NCBI RefSeq assembly: GCF_024198235.1
Contig: NZ_JAKCFB010000018.1
Location: 124,001-188,000 of the forward strand
DNA: 64,000 nucleotides
Direction of reading: 5' to 3'
Origin: Myxococcus dinghuensis
GTDB lineage: Bacteria; Myxococcota; Myxococcia; Myxococcales; Myxococcaceae
The position numbers and the translations under genes were made by a program. Shown here in pieces: positions 8,563-17,209 of the stretch (the stretch's first letter is position 1; every line of letters begins with the position of its first letter). The notes under the pieces were generated by a model. The model had not been told where the DNA came from. It saw nothing but the letters and a program-made list of their open reading frames with translations, and did not search any database.

Positions 8563-9713
8563 CGCGTGCGACACGGCGGGGGCTGGCCCTCGGGCTGGTC
8601 GTCGTGCTGGCGGTGGTGGGCGTGTGGGGGACCGACCTCCTGCGGGGGCTGTCCTTCGTCGTGCGCGCCGCCGGCATGCAGTCCCAGGTCCCCGGCTTCG
8701 TCGCGGGGTGGCGCACCGGGCCCTACGACGTGAGCGAGCTGCGAATCCCCACGCGCCATGGCGAGGTGCGCGCCCGCCAGTACCTGCCCCGGGTGCCGCG
8801 AGGCCGCGCGGTGGTGTTGACGTCGGGAGTCCACGCGGACGGTATCGACGAGCCCCGGCTGGTGAAGCTGGCCTCGGACCTGGCCACGGGCGGGCAGCCC
8901 GTCATCACCCCGGAGCCGCCGGATCTGCTGCGTTACGAAATCACCCCCAGGCTGCCGGACATCATCGAGGACGCGGCGCTGTGGACTTCCCGCCAGCCGG
9001 CCCTCGCCCCGGACGGCAAGGTGGACCTGTTCGGCATCAGCTTCTCGGGGGGCCTGTCGGTCGTCGCGGCGGGCCGTCCCGCGCTGAAGGACAAGGTGGC
9101 GTCCGCGCTGTCCTTCGGAGGCCATGGCGACCTGCCCCGGGTGTTGACGTTCCTGTGCACCGGGATGCTGCCCGATGGGCGCCACCTGACGCCGCATGAC
9201 TACGGCGTGGTGGTCATCCTGCTCAACGTCGCGGACCGTCTGGTTCCTCCCGAGCAGGTGGAGCCGTTGCGCGAGGGCATCCGGACCTTCCTGCGCGCCT
9301 CCCACCTGACGCTGACGGATGCCCGGCTGGCCGAGGAGACCTTCGCCAGGGCCCGGACGCTGCAATCGCGACTGCCGGAGCCGGCGGCCACGCTGCTGGG
9401 CTACGTCAACACGCGGGACGTGGCGGCGCTGGGCCCGCTCCTCCTGCCGCATGTGAAGGCCTTCGCCGCCGACCCGTCGATGTCGCCCGCTCGTTCGCCC
9501 GCGCCGACCTCGCCCGTCTATCTGCTCCACGGGGCGGGGGACACGGTGATACCCGCCGAGGAGTCCGTGTTGCTGGCCGAGGCACTGCGTCCCCACACGA
9601 CGGTGCATCAGCTCTCCACGCCGCTCATCACCCACGCGGAGCTGGACAAGAAGGCCCAGACCCTGGACGTCTACCGGTTGGTGGATTTCTGGTCGGACCT
9701 GCTGGACGAGTAG
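8559..9713 (+). CDS. Membrane-anchored alpha/beta hydrolase
   Basis: Its ATG overlaps the kinase stop (ATGA), so the two are translationally coupled. The 384-residue product has an N-terminal hydrophobic anchor (residues about 7-25). The nucleophile elbow is GISFSGG near residues 159-165 (Ser161 or Ser163), the acid region is LLHGAGDTVIP near 330, and a late His occurs in ITHAEL. It therefore has the layout of an alpha/beta-hydrolase fold esterase or lipase with its catalytic domain probably outside the cytoplasm. The substrate is unknown. Coupling to a sensory kinase suggests that both are made under the same conditions, but no functional link is shown. Confidence 0.82.
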   Translation: MTRATRRGLALGLVVVLAVVGVWGTDLLRGLSFVVRAAGMQSQVPGFVAGWRTGPYDVSELRIPTRHGEVRARQYLPRVPRGRAVVLTSGVHADGIDEPRLVKLASDLATGGQPVITPEPPDLLRYEITPRLPDIIEDAALWTSRQPALAPDGKVDLFGISFSGGLSVVAAGRPALKDKVASALSFGGHGDLPRVLTFLCTGMLPDGRHLTPHDYGVVVILLNVADRLVPPEQVEPLREGIRTFLRASHLTLTDARLAEETFARARTLQSRLPEPAATLLGYVNTRDVAALGPLLLPHVKAFAADPSMSPARSPAPTSPVYLLHGAGDTVIPAEESVLLAEALRPHTTVHQLSTPLITHAELDKKAQTLDVYRLVDFWSDLLDE

Positions 9714-9728
9714 GCGCGGAAGGCTCGC

Positions 9729-11201
9729 TCACAGTCTCGACGCGATGCGCGCGGCCAGTCGTGCTCCGCCCACGGCGGTCGCCAGGGTGCTCTGTCCCGG
9801 GAAGACGGAGTCCCCCACGAGCCACAACCCCTCCAGCACTTCGCGGGGGCCGAGGTCGCGGTAGTGGACGAGGCCCGCCCGACGTGGAATCCCGCCCACC
9901 GCTCCGTCATCCCGGCGGGTGAAGCGCTCGAAGGTGCGAGGCGACGCGGTCATCGCGTGGACGGGGGATTCCATCCACTCGGGCGCGAGCCGCTCCAGGC
10001 CCTCGCGCATCCGCGCTTGGATGGCGCTGACGTGGCGGGCCTTCTCCTCGGGCGTCATCCGCGACAGCGTCCCCAGGGGGACGTGGGTGGACACCGTGGC
10101 GGTGCGAAGGCCTGGTGGCGCGCGGCCCACGTCCGCCTCTCCACTGATGGACATGAAGACGTGGTTGCCTTCGACGAAGGGCGCGCCGGGCTCTTGCACC
10201 AGCTCCAGGTGGCTCGCGGCGCCATGCCCGGAGGGCGGCCTGACCACGAGGTACAGCATCACCGCGCCCCAGCCCTGGGCGACGCGTCCACCCATCGCGG
10301 CGAGGCGGGCATGTCGGGCGGGGTCCAGCCCCGCCAGCCGCATGAGCGCCTGGGGGAGCACGTTCGCCACGACGTGCCGGGCGCGCAGCTCTCCGCGGCG
10401 GGTCTCCACGCGCCACCCCCCTGGAATCGGCGTGAGCGACTTCACGCGCGTGGCCATGAACACGGCACCCCCCTGGTCCTCCACCGCCTGCGCGAGTGCC
10501 GTCGCGAGCCGTCCGATGCCACCGCGGAGGTGCCCCGTGCCTCGCCAGAAGTAGTCCATGGCCGCGAGCGCGAAGGGCGCCTCCGCCTCCATCGCGGAAC
10601 ACTGCACGGTGATTTGACAGAGCGCGTCCAGGTACATGCGCAGCGGCGCGAAGCCCAGGAGGCCCAGGTGCTCCAGCACCGCGCCCAGCGGTCGTCCGAC
10701 CCAGCGCGCGAGGGGCGCGTAGGCGCGCAGTCGTGCCGCATGTCGAAGCAGCGCGCGCGGCCCCAGGGGCGGGAGCAGGTCTGGTTCGTCGAACAGGGGC
10801 CAGAGCGCGTCCGCGACCCGGCGCTGGAGCGCGAACAGGCGTCGTACCGAGGAGGCCGGAGCGGAGGGCAGCGCGCACAGCGAGTCGATGAACCGCTCGC
10901 GGTCGCGCGTGACGGGCAGTCGCAGCCCGGGTGCGCGCAGCTCCACCACGGGGTCGAGCCAGTCGACCGTGACGTCCAGTCCATGCTCTCGAATCCAGCG
11001 GCCGAAGAGCTGATGGGGCTCGAAGCCGGAGAACAGCGTCGCACCGGCCTCGAACGCATGGCCGTCACGCTGGAAGGTGCTGGCACACCCACCGGGATAG
11101 CTCAGGGTCTCGCACAGGGCGACCCGCGCGCCCCGACGCGCCAGCTCCAACGCCGTGGCCAGCCCGCCGAATCCCGCGCCCACCACGACCCCGTCGTACA
11201 C
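9729..11201 (-). CDS. Phytoene desaturase-like FAD-dependent oxidoreductase
   Basis: The 490-residue product opens with the dinucleotide-binding motif GAGFGGLATALELARRGARV (residues 8-27) and a CrtI-like YPGGCASTF segment. It ends with LVGDSVFPGQSTLATAVGGARLAARI, the FAD-binding C-terminal motif of the CrtI/CrtISO/retinol-saturase family. Carotenoid desaturases and isomerases share this pattern, as do many oxidases of unknown substrate. No carotenoid genes are adjacent, so a carotenogenic role is not demonstrated. The start is a GTG with GGGAG 7 bp upstream. It converges on the hydrolase gene with a 15-bp gap and is divergent from the TPR lipoprotein gene. Confidence 0.87.
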   Translation of the reverse strand: MYDGVVVGAGFGGLATALELARRGARVALCETLSYPGGCASTFQRDGHAFEAGATLFSGFEPHQLFGRWIREHGLDVTVDWLDPVVELRAPGLRLPVTRDRERFIDSLCALPSAPASSVRRLFALQRRVADALWPLFDEPDLLPPLGPRALLRHAARLRAYAPLARWVGRPLGAVLEHLGLLGFAPLRMYLDALCQITVQCSAMEAEAPFALAAMDYFWRGTGHLRGGIGRLATALAQAVEDQGGAVFMATRVKSLTPIPGGWRVETRRGELRARHVVANVLPQALMRLAGLDPARHARLAAMGGRVAQGWGAVMLYLVVRPPSGHGAASHLELVQEPGAPFVEGNHVFMSISGEADVGRAPPGLRTATVSTHVPLGTLSRMTPEEKARHVSAIQARMREGLERLAPEWMESPVHAMTASPRTFERFTRRDDGAVGGIPRRAGLVHYRDLGPREVLEGLWLVGDSVFPGQSTLATAVGGARLAARIASRL

Positions 11202-11416
11202 GCAGCGCTCCCTCTCTCGCGTGGCACGTAGCCTGTTCGAGCCGGGGCCGCGAGCCCTCGATTCGCGAGCGTGGAGCGGCGGACAGCGTGGCGCAGGGGG
11301 CTATCCCACGGAAAACAGGAGCGGCCGGTGCGCGCGGCTCCGGTCCTGGTCGACAGAGGGCGAGCTTCGCGCGACAGGCGCGTAGACTGGGGCGGTCCTC
11401 CCACCGAAAGGCCCCC

Positions 11417-12529
11417 GTGCACCGCTTGCTCGTCGTCTCCGGCCTCGCGCTCGTCGCAGCCTGTGCCTCCGGGCCGAAGCCTCAGCCCGCGTCGGCGCTC
11501 GAGCGCGCGGCGCCGGAGCATCCGCCGTTCCTCGATCCGCAGCAGATCCTGAAGCGGCTGGAGGACTCGGAGACCGCGTACCAGGTCGAAGGTCGGGACT
11601 CCCCGCCGGGTGGCTGGGCGGAGAAGCTGTGGCCCCAGCAGGTGCCGGCGCGCGAGGCGCCCAAGGTCCTGGAGCATGACGGCGTGAAGTCCATCATCGA
11701 GTGGCCCGTCCACCCGGAGGCCCAGGCCCTGCTGCAAGAGGCCGAGCCCCTCTTCCAGGCCCGGCGCTACGACGACGCCGCGAAGCTGTACGAGAAGGCC
11801 ACGACCGTCTGCCCCGATTGCTACGTGGCCTGGAACTTCCGGGGGGACGCCGCCTTCTTCTCCGGGGACAGCGTCACCGCCCTCAAGTTCTACCGCAAGG
11901 CGCTGAGCCTCAACCCGGATGACCACCGCACGTGGTTCTTCCAGGGCAACGCGCTCGCGCGCCTGGGGCGCTACAAGGAGGCGCTGGATTCGTGGGCGTG
12001 GTGCCTGGTGCTCAACCCGCGCTACCCCATCATCCGTCAGTTCTTCCGGACCAACTCCGAGCTCGGCCTCGTCATCCGCGAGGACGCCATCGTCCCCCGG
12101 GGCTACGCCGAGCGCGCGGGCAACGTCATCAGCGTCCAGTTCGACCCGGACCACGACCCGTCCTGGCTCGCCTTCGCCAACTGCAAGGCGCTCTGGCTGG
12201 GAGAGCCCTCGCATCGTCAGGAGATGACGGGCTCGACGAACGAGCACTACACGACGGTCGAGGAGCTGGAGTGCCTGGGCTCGGCGCTCATCGTCCACGA
12301 GAACCAGCGCAGCGGAGGCAAGACGGACAACCTGGACCCGACGCTGGCGCGGCTGGCCGCCATCACCCGCGACGGGATGCTGAGCAACGCGGTGCTCTTC
12401 GAGGTGGGGGCTCGCATCCACCCCCAGGTGATGCTCACCCTGGACGATGCCGTCCGACAGGAGCTCAAGGCGTACGTGCTCAAGCACGTCCTGGTCCCCG
12501 TGGCTTCCGCGGACGACATCGACCTGTGA
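11417..12529 (+). CDS. TPR-repeat lipoprotein
   Basis: The start is GTG 11417. The signal sequence ends in LVAAC, a lipobox with Cys16, so the mature protein is lipid-anchored. Residues about 105-185 hold two to three tetratricopeptide repeats (FQARRYDDAAKLYEKA, DSVTALKFYRKALSLNPDD, GRYKEALDSWAWCLVLNP). The C-terminal half (about 190-370) has no motif I recognise. TPR lipoproteins usually act as scaffolds in envelope complexes. It converges on the TonB-like gene, with only 12 bp between stop codons, so transcription read-through could affect both. Confidence 0.85.
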   Translation: MHRLLVVSGLALVAACASGPKPQPASALERAAPEHPPFLDPQQILKRLEDSETAYQVEGRDSPPGGWAEKLWPQQVPAREAPKVLEHDGVKSIIEWPVHPEAQALLQEAEPLFQARRYDDAAKLYEKATTVCPDCYVAWNFRGDAAFFSGDSVTALKFYRKALSLNPDDHRTWFFQGNALARLGRYKEALDSWAWCLVLNPRYPIIRQFFRTNSELGLVIREDAIVPRGYAERAGNVISVQFDPDHDPSWLAFANCKALWLGEPSHRQEMTGSTNEHYTTVEELECLGSALIVHENQRSGGKTDNLDPTLARLAAITRDGMLSNAVLFEVGARIHPQVMLTLDDAVRQELKAYVLKHVLVPVASADDIDL

Positions 12530-12541
12530 GGCGCTGACACC

Positions 12542-13300
12542 TCAGCGGGGCAGCTTGAGGCGGATGGTGAAGACGTAGGACACGCTCACCGGGCTGCCCT
12601 GGAAGTAGACCGGGGTGTAGCGGCGGCTCTCCAGGGACTCGACGACGGCCTCATCCATGTGGGCCATGCCCTTGAGGATGCGGCAGTCGCGCACCTGGCC
12701 CTCGCGGGTGATGACGCACTTGGCGAGCATCGTGCCTTCCACCCGCGCCATGCGGGCCTGCTCGGTGTACTCGAGGGGGATGCTCTGGCGCAGGAGCTCC
12801 GGAGGCCGGAGGCCGGAGGGGAAGGGGATGACGTCCTCACCCGTGGGCTCCGGGAGTCCGACGACGCCCGGCGGCAGGCCGATGGGACTGGTGCTGAGCG
12901 GGTCGCCATCCGGATGTCCGATGGGGCCGTCACCCGGGGGCGCGTTCGGGTCCACGTCCGTGGAGGCCACGGCATCGGGCGGATCCTGCTCCACCGGCGT
13001 CGGGTCCATGGGCATGGGCCGGACCTGGGAGGGGATGACCTGCTTCTTCGCCTTGGGGCGCACCGTCGGCTGCGCGGCCTGCCGGGGCTGCACGGTGTGC
13101 TGCGTGCCCTTCTGGATGGTGGGGCCGGGCGGACGGTAGAGGGTGAGGACGGGCGTCTTGTCTGGCTCCTCGTCCACTTCCTGGGGGCGCCCGGAGATGA
13201 ACAGCACCGCGGCGAACAGCCCCGCGTGGATGGCCGCCGACACCCAGATGCCCGTACCCACTCGTCCCGCTCGCTGCCGCTCGATGACCGACTTGAACAT
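12542..13300 (-). CDS. TonB-family energy transducer-like protein
   Basis: This 252-residue protein has the TonB layout: a short cytoplasmic segment, one N-terminal membrane helix (about 17-36, WVSAAIHAGLFAAVLFISG), a Pro-rich periplasmic spacer (about 50-165), and a TonB C-terminal domain containing ARMARVEGTMLAKCVITREGQV and a late RRYTPVYFQGSPVSVSY strand. In classical systems this domain contacts outer-membrane receptors and uses ExbB/ExbD energy. No exbB or exbD lies nearby, so the partner is encoded elsewhere. In myxobacteria many TonB-like proteins serve other envelope functions. Confidence 0.87.
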   Translation of the reverse strand: MFKSVIERQRAGRVGTGIWVSAAIHAGLFAAVLFISGRPQEVDEEPDKTPVLTLYRPPGPTIQKGTQHTVQPRQAAQPTVRPKAKKQVIPSQVRPMPMDPTPVEQDPPDAVASTDVDPNAPPGDGPIGHPDGDPLSTSPIGLPPGVVGLPEPTGEDVIPFPSGLRPPELLRQSIPLEYTEQARMARVEGTMLAKCVITREGQVRDCRILKGMAHMDEAVVESLESRRYTPVYFQGSPVSVSYVFTIRLKLPR

Positions 13301-13447
13301 ACGGATGGCCTCCTCTCCACCGCGCCTGCGCGGTGACGCATCGGCGTGGAGGCAAGGCCGGAAGGGCCGTCCATCCACGCAAGGCCACACTACGGAGTCG
13401 GCGGTGCGGGATGGCCGTGGGCCCTCCATCTGTTCGTCATGGTTGTG

Positions 13448-14164
13448 TCATGGGGACGAGACCTCCATCCGGTAGCCCACCCCGCGGATGGTGTGGATGG
13501 TGAAGCCGGAGGTGCTCGTCCACCCGAGCTTCTTCTTCAGGTTGGAGACGAAGTTGTCCACCGTGCGCGGGTCCACCACCACGTCGCGGCCCCACACGGC
13601 GTCGAGGATTTCTCCCCGGGGCAGCGCCCGCTCGCGGTGGCGCAGCAGGAAGGCCAGCAGGTCGAACTCCGTCCGGGTCAGGTCCACGTTGCTTGCGTCC
13701 GGCGTGCTCACCGTGCGCCGGCCCTGGTCGAGCGAGTAGCCGCCGAACGTCACCACCTGCGCGGGCGTCACGCCGGCCCGGCGCACCAGGGCGCCCACGC
13801 GCGCCAGCAGCTCCCGCAGCCGGTAGGGCTTGGTGAGGTAGTCCTGCGCCCCCGCCTCGAAGCCCCGGACGATGTCGTCCTCGAGCGAGCGCGCCGTCAG
13901 CATCATCACCAGGCTCTTGAGGCCCTGGGCGCGCAGCCGCCTGCAGAAGGCGTAGCCGTCCTCACCGGGCAGCATGACGTCGAGGATGAGCAGGTCGTAC
14001 GGGCGCTGGGCCAGCAGGCCCTCCGCCTCGCGCGTGTTGGACGCCTCCGCCACGACGTAGCCCTCGTCGAGCAGGTTGTCGCGCAGGCCGATGCGCAGGT
14101 GGGCGTCGTCCTCGACGATGAGGATGGCGGGGCGGGTGGAGGGGGGAGGAGGAGAGGAGGTCAT
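13448..14164 (-). CDS. OmpR-family response regulator
   Basis: 238 residues. The receiver domain has IVEDD near residue 17, the phospho-Asp in LLILDVMLPG, Thr in MMLTARS and Lys in YLTKPYR. The winged-helix DNA-binding domain (about 140-235) ends with the typical VDNFVSNLKKKLG and IHTIRGVGYRME. It is encoded directly after its sensor kinase; the two genes share ATGA, which implies translational coupling and equal dosage. The target genes are unknown. Confidence 0.95.
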   Translation of the reverse strand: MTSSPPPPSTRPAILIVEDDAHLRIGLRDNLLDEGYVVAEASNTREAEGLLAQRPYDLLILDVMLPGEDGYAFCRRLRAQGLKSLVMMLTARSLEDDIVRGFEAGAQDYLTKPYRLRELLARVGALVRRAGVTPAQVVTFGGYSLDQGRRTVSTPDASNVDLTRTEFDLLAFLLRHRERALPRGEILDAVWGRDVVVDPRTVDNFVSNLKKKLGWTSTSGFTIHTIRGVGYRMEVSSP

Positions 14165-15990
14165 CGACGCGGCTCGGGGAAGGTCAGCGCGAAGGTGGTG
14201 CCCTCGGGCGTGGAGGTGGCCACCTGGATGTCGCCATGGTGCAGCTTCATGATTTTCTGGCACAGCGCCAGTCCCAGGCCACTGCCGTGGACCTCCTGTC
14301 CAGGAGGCGTCACCCGGTAGAAGTCGAGGAAGACGTTCTCCCATTCGGACTCGGGGATGCCCACGCCGTTGTCCTGGAAGAGCACGGTGCAGCCGTGGCC
14401 CTCGTAGACCTGGGCGCTGACGCTGATGCGCACCGGGGTGCGCCGGTTGTACGCGCACGCGTTGCGGCCCAGGTTGGAGAACAAGAGGCGCAGCAGGGAA
14501 GGGTCCGCCTCCAGCTCCGTGTCGCCCAGGTCGGTGGCCAGCTCCACCGGCGCGGACGTCGCGGAGGCGAGGTCGTCGCGGAGCGGGTTGATGAGCTCCT
14601 CCAGCCGCACGCGCGAGGGACGCAGCGTCCAGCGCCCCTTGTCGATGCGGTTGAACGACAGGAGGTTCTCCACCAGGAAGTGCAGGCCGTCCGCGGCCTG
14701 GACGATGCGGGCCGGGTAGTCGCGCACCTCCGGGACGTGCGCCACCTTGCGCTCCAGCGTCTCGCCCAGCAGCCGGATGGAGGCCAGGGGCGTGCGCAGC
14801 TCGTGGGAGACGGTGGCCACGAAGTCGCTCTTGAGCTCCAGGAAGCGGTACTTGCGCTGCTGGGACACCACGGCCAGCGCGACGATGGCCACGGCCAGCG
14901 CGCCGCACACGGCCACCAGCAGCGTCTTGAGCCCGTAGCGCGCTTCGATGTCCGCCTCGGCGCGGCTCCACTCCGGCAGGTCCACGCGCACCTCCAGGGC
15001 CTGGAGGGGCAGCACGGCCTGGCCTCCCGCGAGCCGGACGCTCCCGTCGGCGCCGAAGAGGCGCCGCGCGCGCATGTCGTCCGCGATGGGGCGCAGCATC
15101 GCGGGGATGTCCACCGCGACGCCGTAGATGACCTCGCCCCGGTGCTCCACGTACCACTGCTCGCCCACCAGGGTGGGCTCCTGGAGCCCTCCCGGCATCA
15201 CCAGCATGCCCGCGCCCACCTCGTCACCGCGCTCCAGGAAGTCGCGGCTGGGCTCGCCCAGGGCGTTGCTCACCACGACGAGGCGCGCCTGGAGGAACGC
15301 GAAGTCCGCCTGCGTGAAGAGGGAGCGCTGCTGCAGGAGCTCGCGCTGGAGCCCGGAGAAGCGGGGCATGCCGCCGAACTCCTCGGGGAAGCCCTCGCGC
15401 AGGAGCGCCCGGACGAGCGCGGGCGTCTCCGCCCCCCGCTGCAGCCGCTCCATCACGAGCAGCAGGAAGGGCAGCTCCTCCTCGGGGGGGAGGGGGTGGG
15501 CGGCCACGTGCTGGAAGAGCTCCTCCACCATGGCCGTGGCCCGGCGGGTCGCGGCGCCCTCGGCGAGGGACGCCTCCGCCGCGCGCAGCCGGGCCAGGCG
15601 CGCCTCCCACCGGTCCAGGCCCCGCGCCTGGAGGTGGTCCGCCAGCGTCTCGTAGGTGGCCCGTGCGGGCATCTCCTGGCCGGGCAGGGGGCGGGTGAGG
15701 CGGGGTAGGAACTGGTGGCCGCGCAGGCTCAGGTAGAAGCCCTCGCCCGGGGCGAGCGGGTCGCCCACGGCGGCGTGGATGGCGGAAATCTGATCCGCCA
15801 ACCGGCGGGCCAGGGTCTGCCGGAGCGCCTCGGTGGCGGCGTGGGCGAGCGCCTCGCGGCGCGAGCGGACCTGGGCGCGGGCGTCGTCGCGCTCGCGCGA
15901 GAAGATGCGTTGGAGACTCACCAGCCCCCAACCGAGGGCCAGCAGTCCGCACCCCAGGGCGATGAGCGTGGGAAGGAGCCGGCGCAGCAT
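14161..15990 (-). CDS. Membrane sensor histidine kinase
   Basis: 609 residues. One membrane helix lies near 8-27, a long sensory region (about 28-340) of no family I recognise follows, and a second helix near 360-380 (TLLVAVCGALAVAIVALAVV). The kinase core has SHELRTPLASIR with the phospho-acceptor His, the N box SNLGRNACAYN, G1 DNGVGIPE and G2 GSGLGLALC. The sensory part is rich in Arg and Leu and mostly helical, and would face the periplasm. It forms a two-component system with the downstream OmpR-type regulator, whose start codon overlaps the kinase stop. Confidence 0.93.
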   Translation of the reverse strand: MLRRLLPTLIALGCGLLALGWGLVSLQRIFSRERDDARAQVRSRREALAHAATEALRQTLARRLADQISAIHAAVGDPLAPGEGFYLSLRGHQFLPRLTRPLPGQEMPARATYETLADHLQARGLDRWEARLARLRAAEASLAEGAATRRATAMVEELFQHVAAHPLPPEEELPFLLLVMERLQRGAETPALVRALLREGFPEEFGGMPRFSGLQRELLQQRSLFTQADFAFLQARLVVVSNALGEPSRDFLERGDEVGAGMLVMPGGLQEPTLVGEQWYVEHRGEVIYGVAVDIPAMLRPIADDMRARRLFGADGSVRLAGGQAVLPLQALEVRVDLPEWSRAEADIEARYGLKTLLVAVCGALAVAIVALAVVSQQRKYRFLELKSDFVATVSHELRTPLASIRLLGETLERKVAHVPEVRDYPARIVQAADGLHFLVENLLSFNRIDKGRWTLRPSRVRLEELINPLRDDLASATSAPVELATDLGDTELEADPSLLRLLFSNLGRNACAYNRRTPVRISVSAQVYEGHGCTVLFQDNGVGIPESEWENVFLDFYRVTPPGQEVHGSGLGLALCQKIMKLHHGDIQVATSTPEGTTFALTFPEPRR

Positions 15991-16212
15991 GTGATTTCGC
16001 TGCCGCCGACTATTGCACAGCGCGATGCCCCCGGAGTCCAAACCGGTTGCCCTGGAGGGTGGGGCGAGTGTCCCCGGGCGGCGGACGGGCGGGCTTGCGG
16101 TCCACGGGCGGACAGCGGACGGGGGGCGCCACTGGCCGACGGGCAACGAGGGTGCGGAGCTTGGGCCGTGGGCCCGGGCGTCCACGCGGGTCCTTTCCCG
16201 AGGGAGGTCCCC

Positions 16213-16953
16213 ATGCGCTTTCCCCTGTCGCGGCTGTCACCCGGTGGGCCGGTGGTGCTGTGGGGCGGGGAGCTTCCCTCCGGGGGCCTCAAGTACCTGA
16301 CGTTCTCCCGCTACCTGGAGACGGTGCCGGAGGGGGCGTGTGGCCTGGTGGAGCTGTCCGGCTCCTCGTCTTCGCTCGCGCTGGACGCGCTGGGGCGCGA
16401 GCGCGGGCTGCCGGTGCTCGCGCTGACCGACCCGGCCGGCGCGGAGTACCTGCGGGGCCACGGCTTCGGGGGCGAGGTCCGCACCGTGCGGCGCCTGTCG
16501 GAGGCCTGGGAGGTGGCGCTCGGCTACGAGCGGCAAGGCTGGTGCTGGCCCCGCCAGCTCTCCAACGGCGCGCTCATCGGCTGCGTGGAGGGCTGGGCGT
16601 CGGAGCTGCGCGAGTGCGTGCGCGAGGCCTTCCCCTCCGTGCGTCTGGTGGTGAGCGGCTTCGGCACCGGGGCGTCGGTGGTGGGGCTGCACCGCGCCTT
16701 CACGCCCCAGGGCTACGAGGTCGTGGGGCTGCAGCCCGCCAAGGGACACATCGTCCAGGGCTGGCGTAGCTGGGCCGACCAGAACCTGGGCGCGGCCGAC
16801 CTGTTCTATCCCCACCGCGACGACGTGATGCTGGAGCTGGCGCAGCCACGCATCACGGACGGCCTGGCCGCCCTGCTGTCCTACGCCCGCGCGGAGGCTC
16901 GGCCAGAAGAGGTCCTGGTCGTCGCGCACAACGCCCGGCCGCCGTTCGGCTGA
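16213..16953 (+). CDS. Fold-type II PLP-dependent enzyme-like protein, short
   Basis: 246 residues, shorter than the about 300 residues of most cysteine-synthase or threonine-synthase relatives. A Lys at position 27 in GGLKYLTF sits where the PLP-binding Lys of fold-type II enzymes occurs (GSFKDR in cysteine synthase). SGFGTGASVVG near 150 resembles the Gly-rich loop that holds the PLP phosphate. The protein opens with WGGELPSGG where typical members have more N-terminal sequence, so it may be a reduced or highly diverged member. GGGAGG precedes the ATG. No pathway neighbours are present, and the reaction is not assignable. Confidence 0.7.
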   Translation: MRFPLSRLSPGGPVVLWGGELPSGGLKYLTFSRYLETVPEGACGLVELSGSSSSLALDALGRERGLPVLALTDPAGAEYLRGHGFGGEVRTVRRLSEAWEVALGYERQGWCWPRQLSNGALIGCVEGWASELRECVREAFPSVRLVVSGFGTGASVVGLHRAFTPQGYEVVGLQPAKGHIVQGWRSWADQNLGAADLFYPHRDDVMLELAQPRITDGLAALLSYARAEARPEEVLVVAHNARPPFG

Positions 16954-16968
16954 GCAGTCGACCCCAGT

Positions 16969-17106
16969 TGCTTCACCGGTTGTGTTTCATATGTGTGAAG
17001 CAGGGATTCCATGTTTCAGTGATTCGCTGCATTGTCCGGATAACTTGTCGGTGAATTACTGAAACAACGCGTTTGCGGGCTCTCGTGTTTCGAGAAATGA
17101 GCCCGC
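16969..17106. promoter_or_regulatory. Cluster of three inverted repeats before the M36 gene
   Basis: In this relatively AT-rich gap: TGCTTCAC (16969-16976) with GTGAAGCA (16995-17002); GTTTCAGTGATTC (17013-17025) with GAATTACTGAAAC (17053-17065), one mismatch in 13; and GCGGGCTC (17075-17082) with GAGCCCGC (17099-17106) enclosing a further small stem. They could include a terminator for the PLP gene and operators for the protease. None has a T-run. Confidence 0.5.
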
Positions 17107-17209
17107 CCTATTGTGTTGATAACAAAATTCTCAATACCCTCTGGACGCCCTGGCCACGGGCGTCCGTCGGCGTGGGCACCTCAACTCCACCCGAAAGGGG
17201 TTGCAGTTC

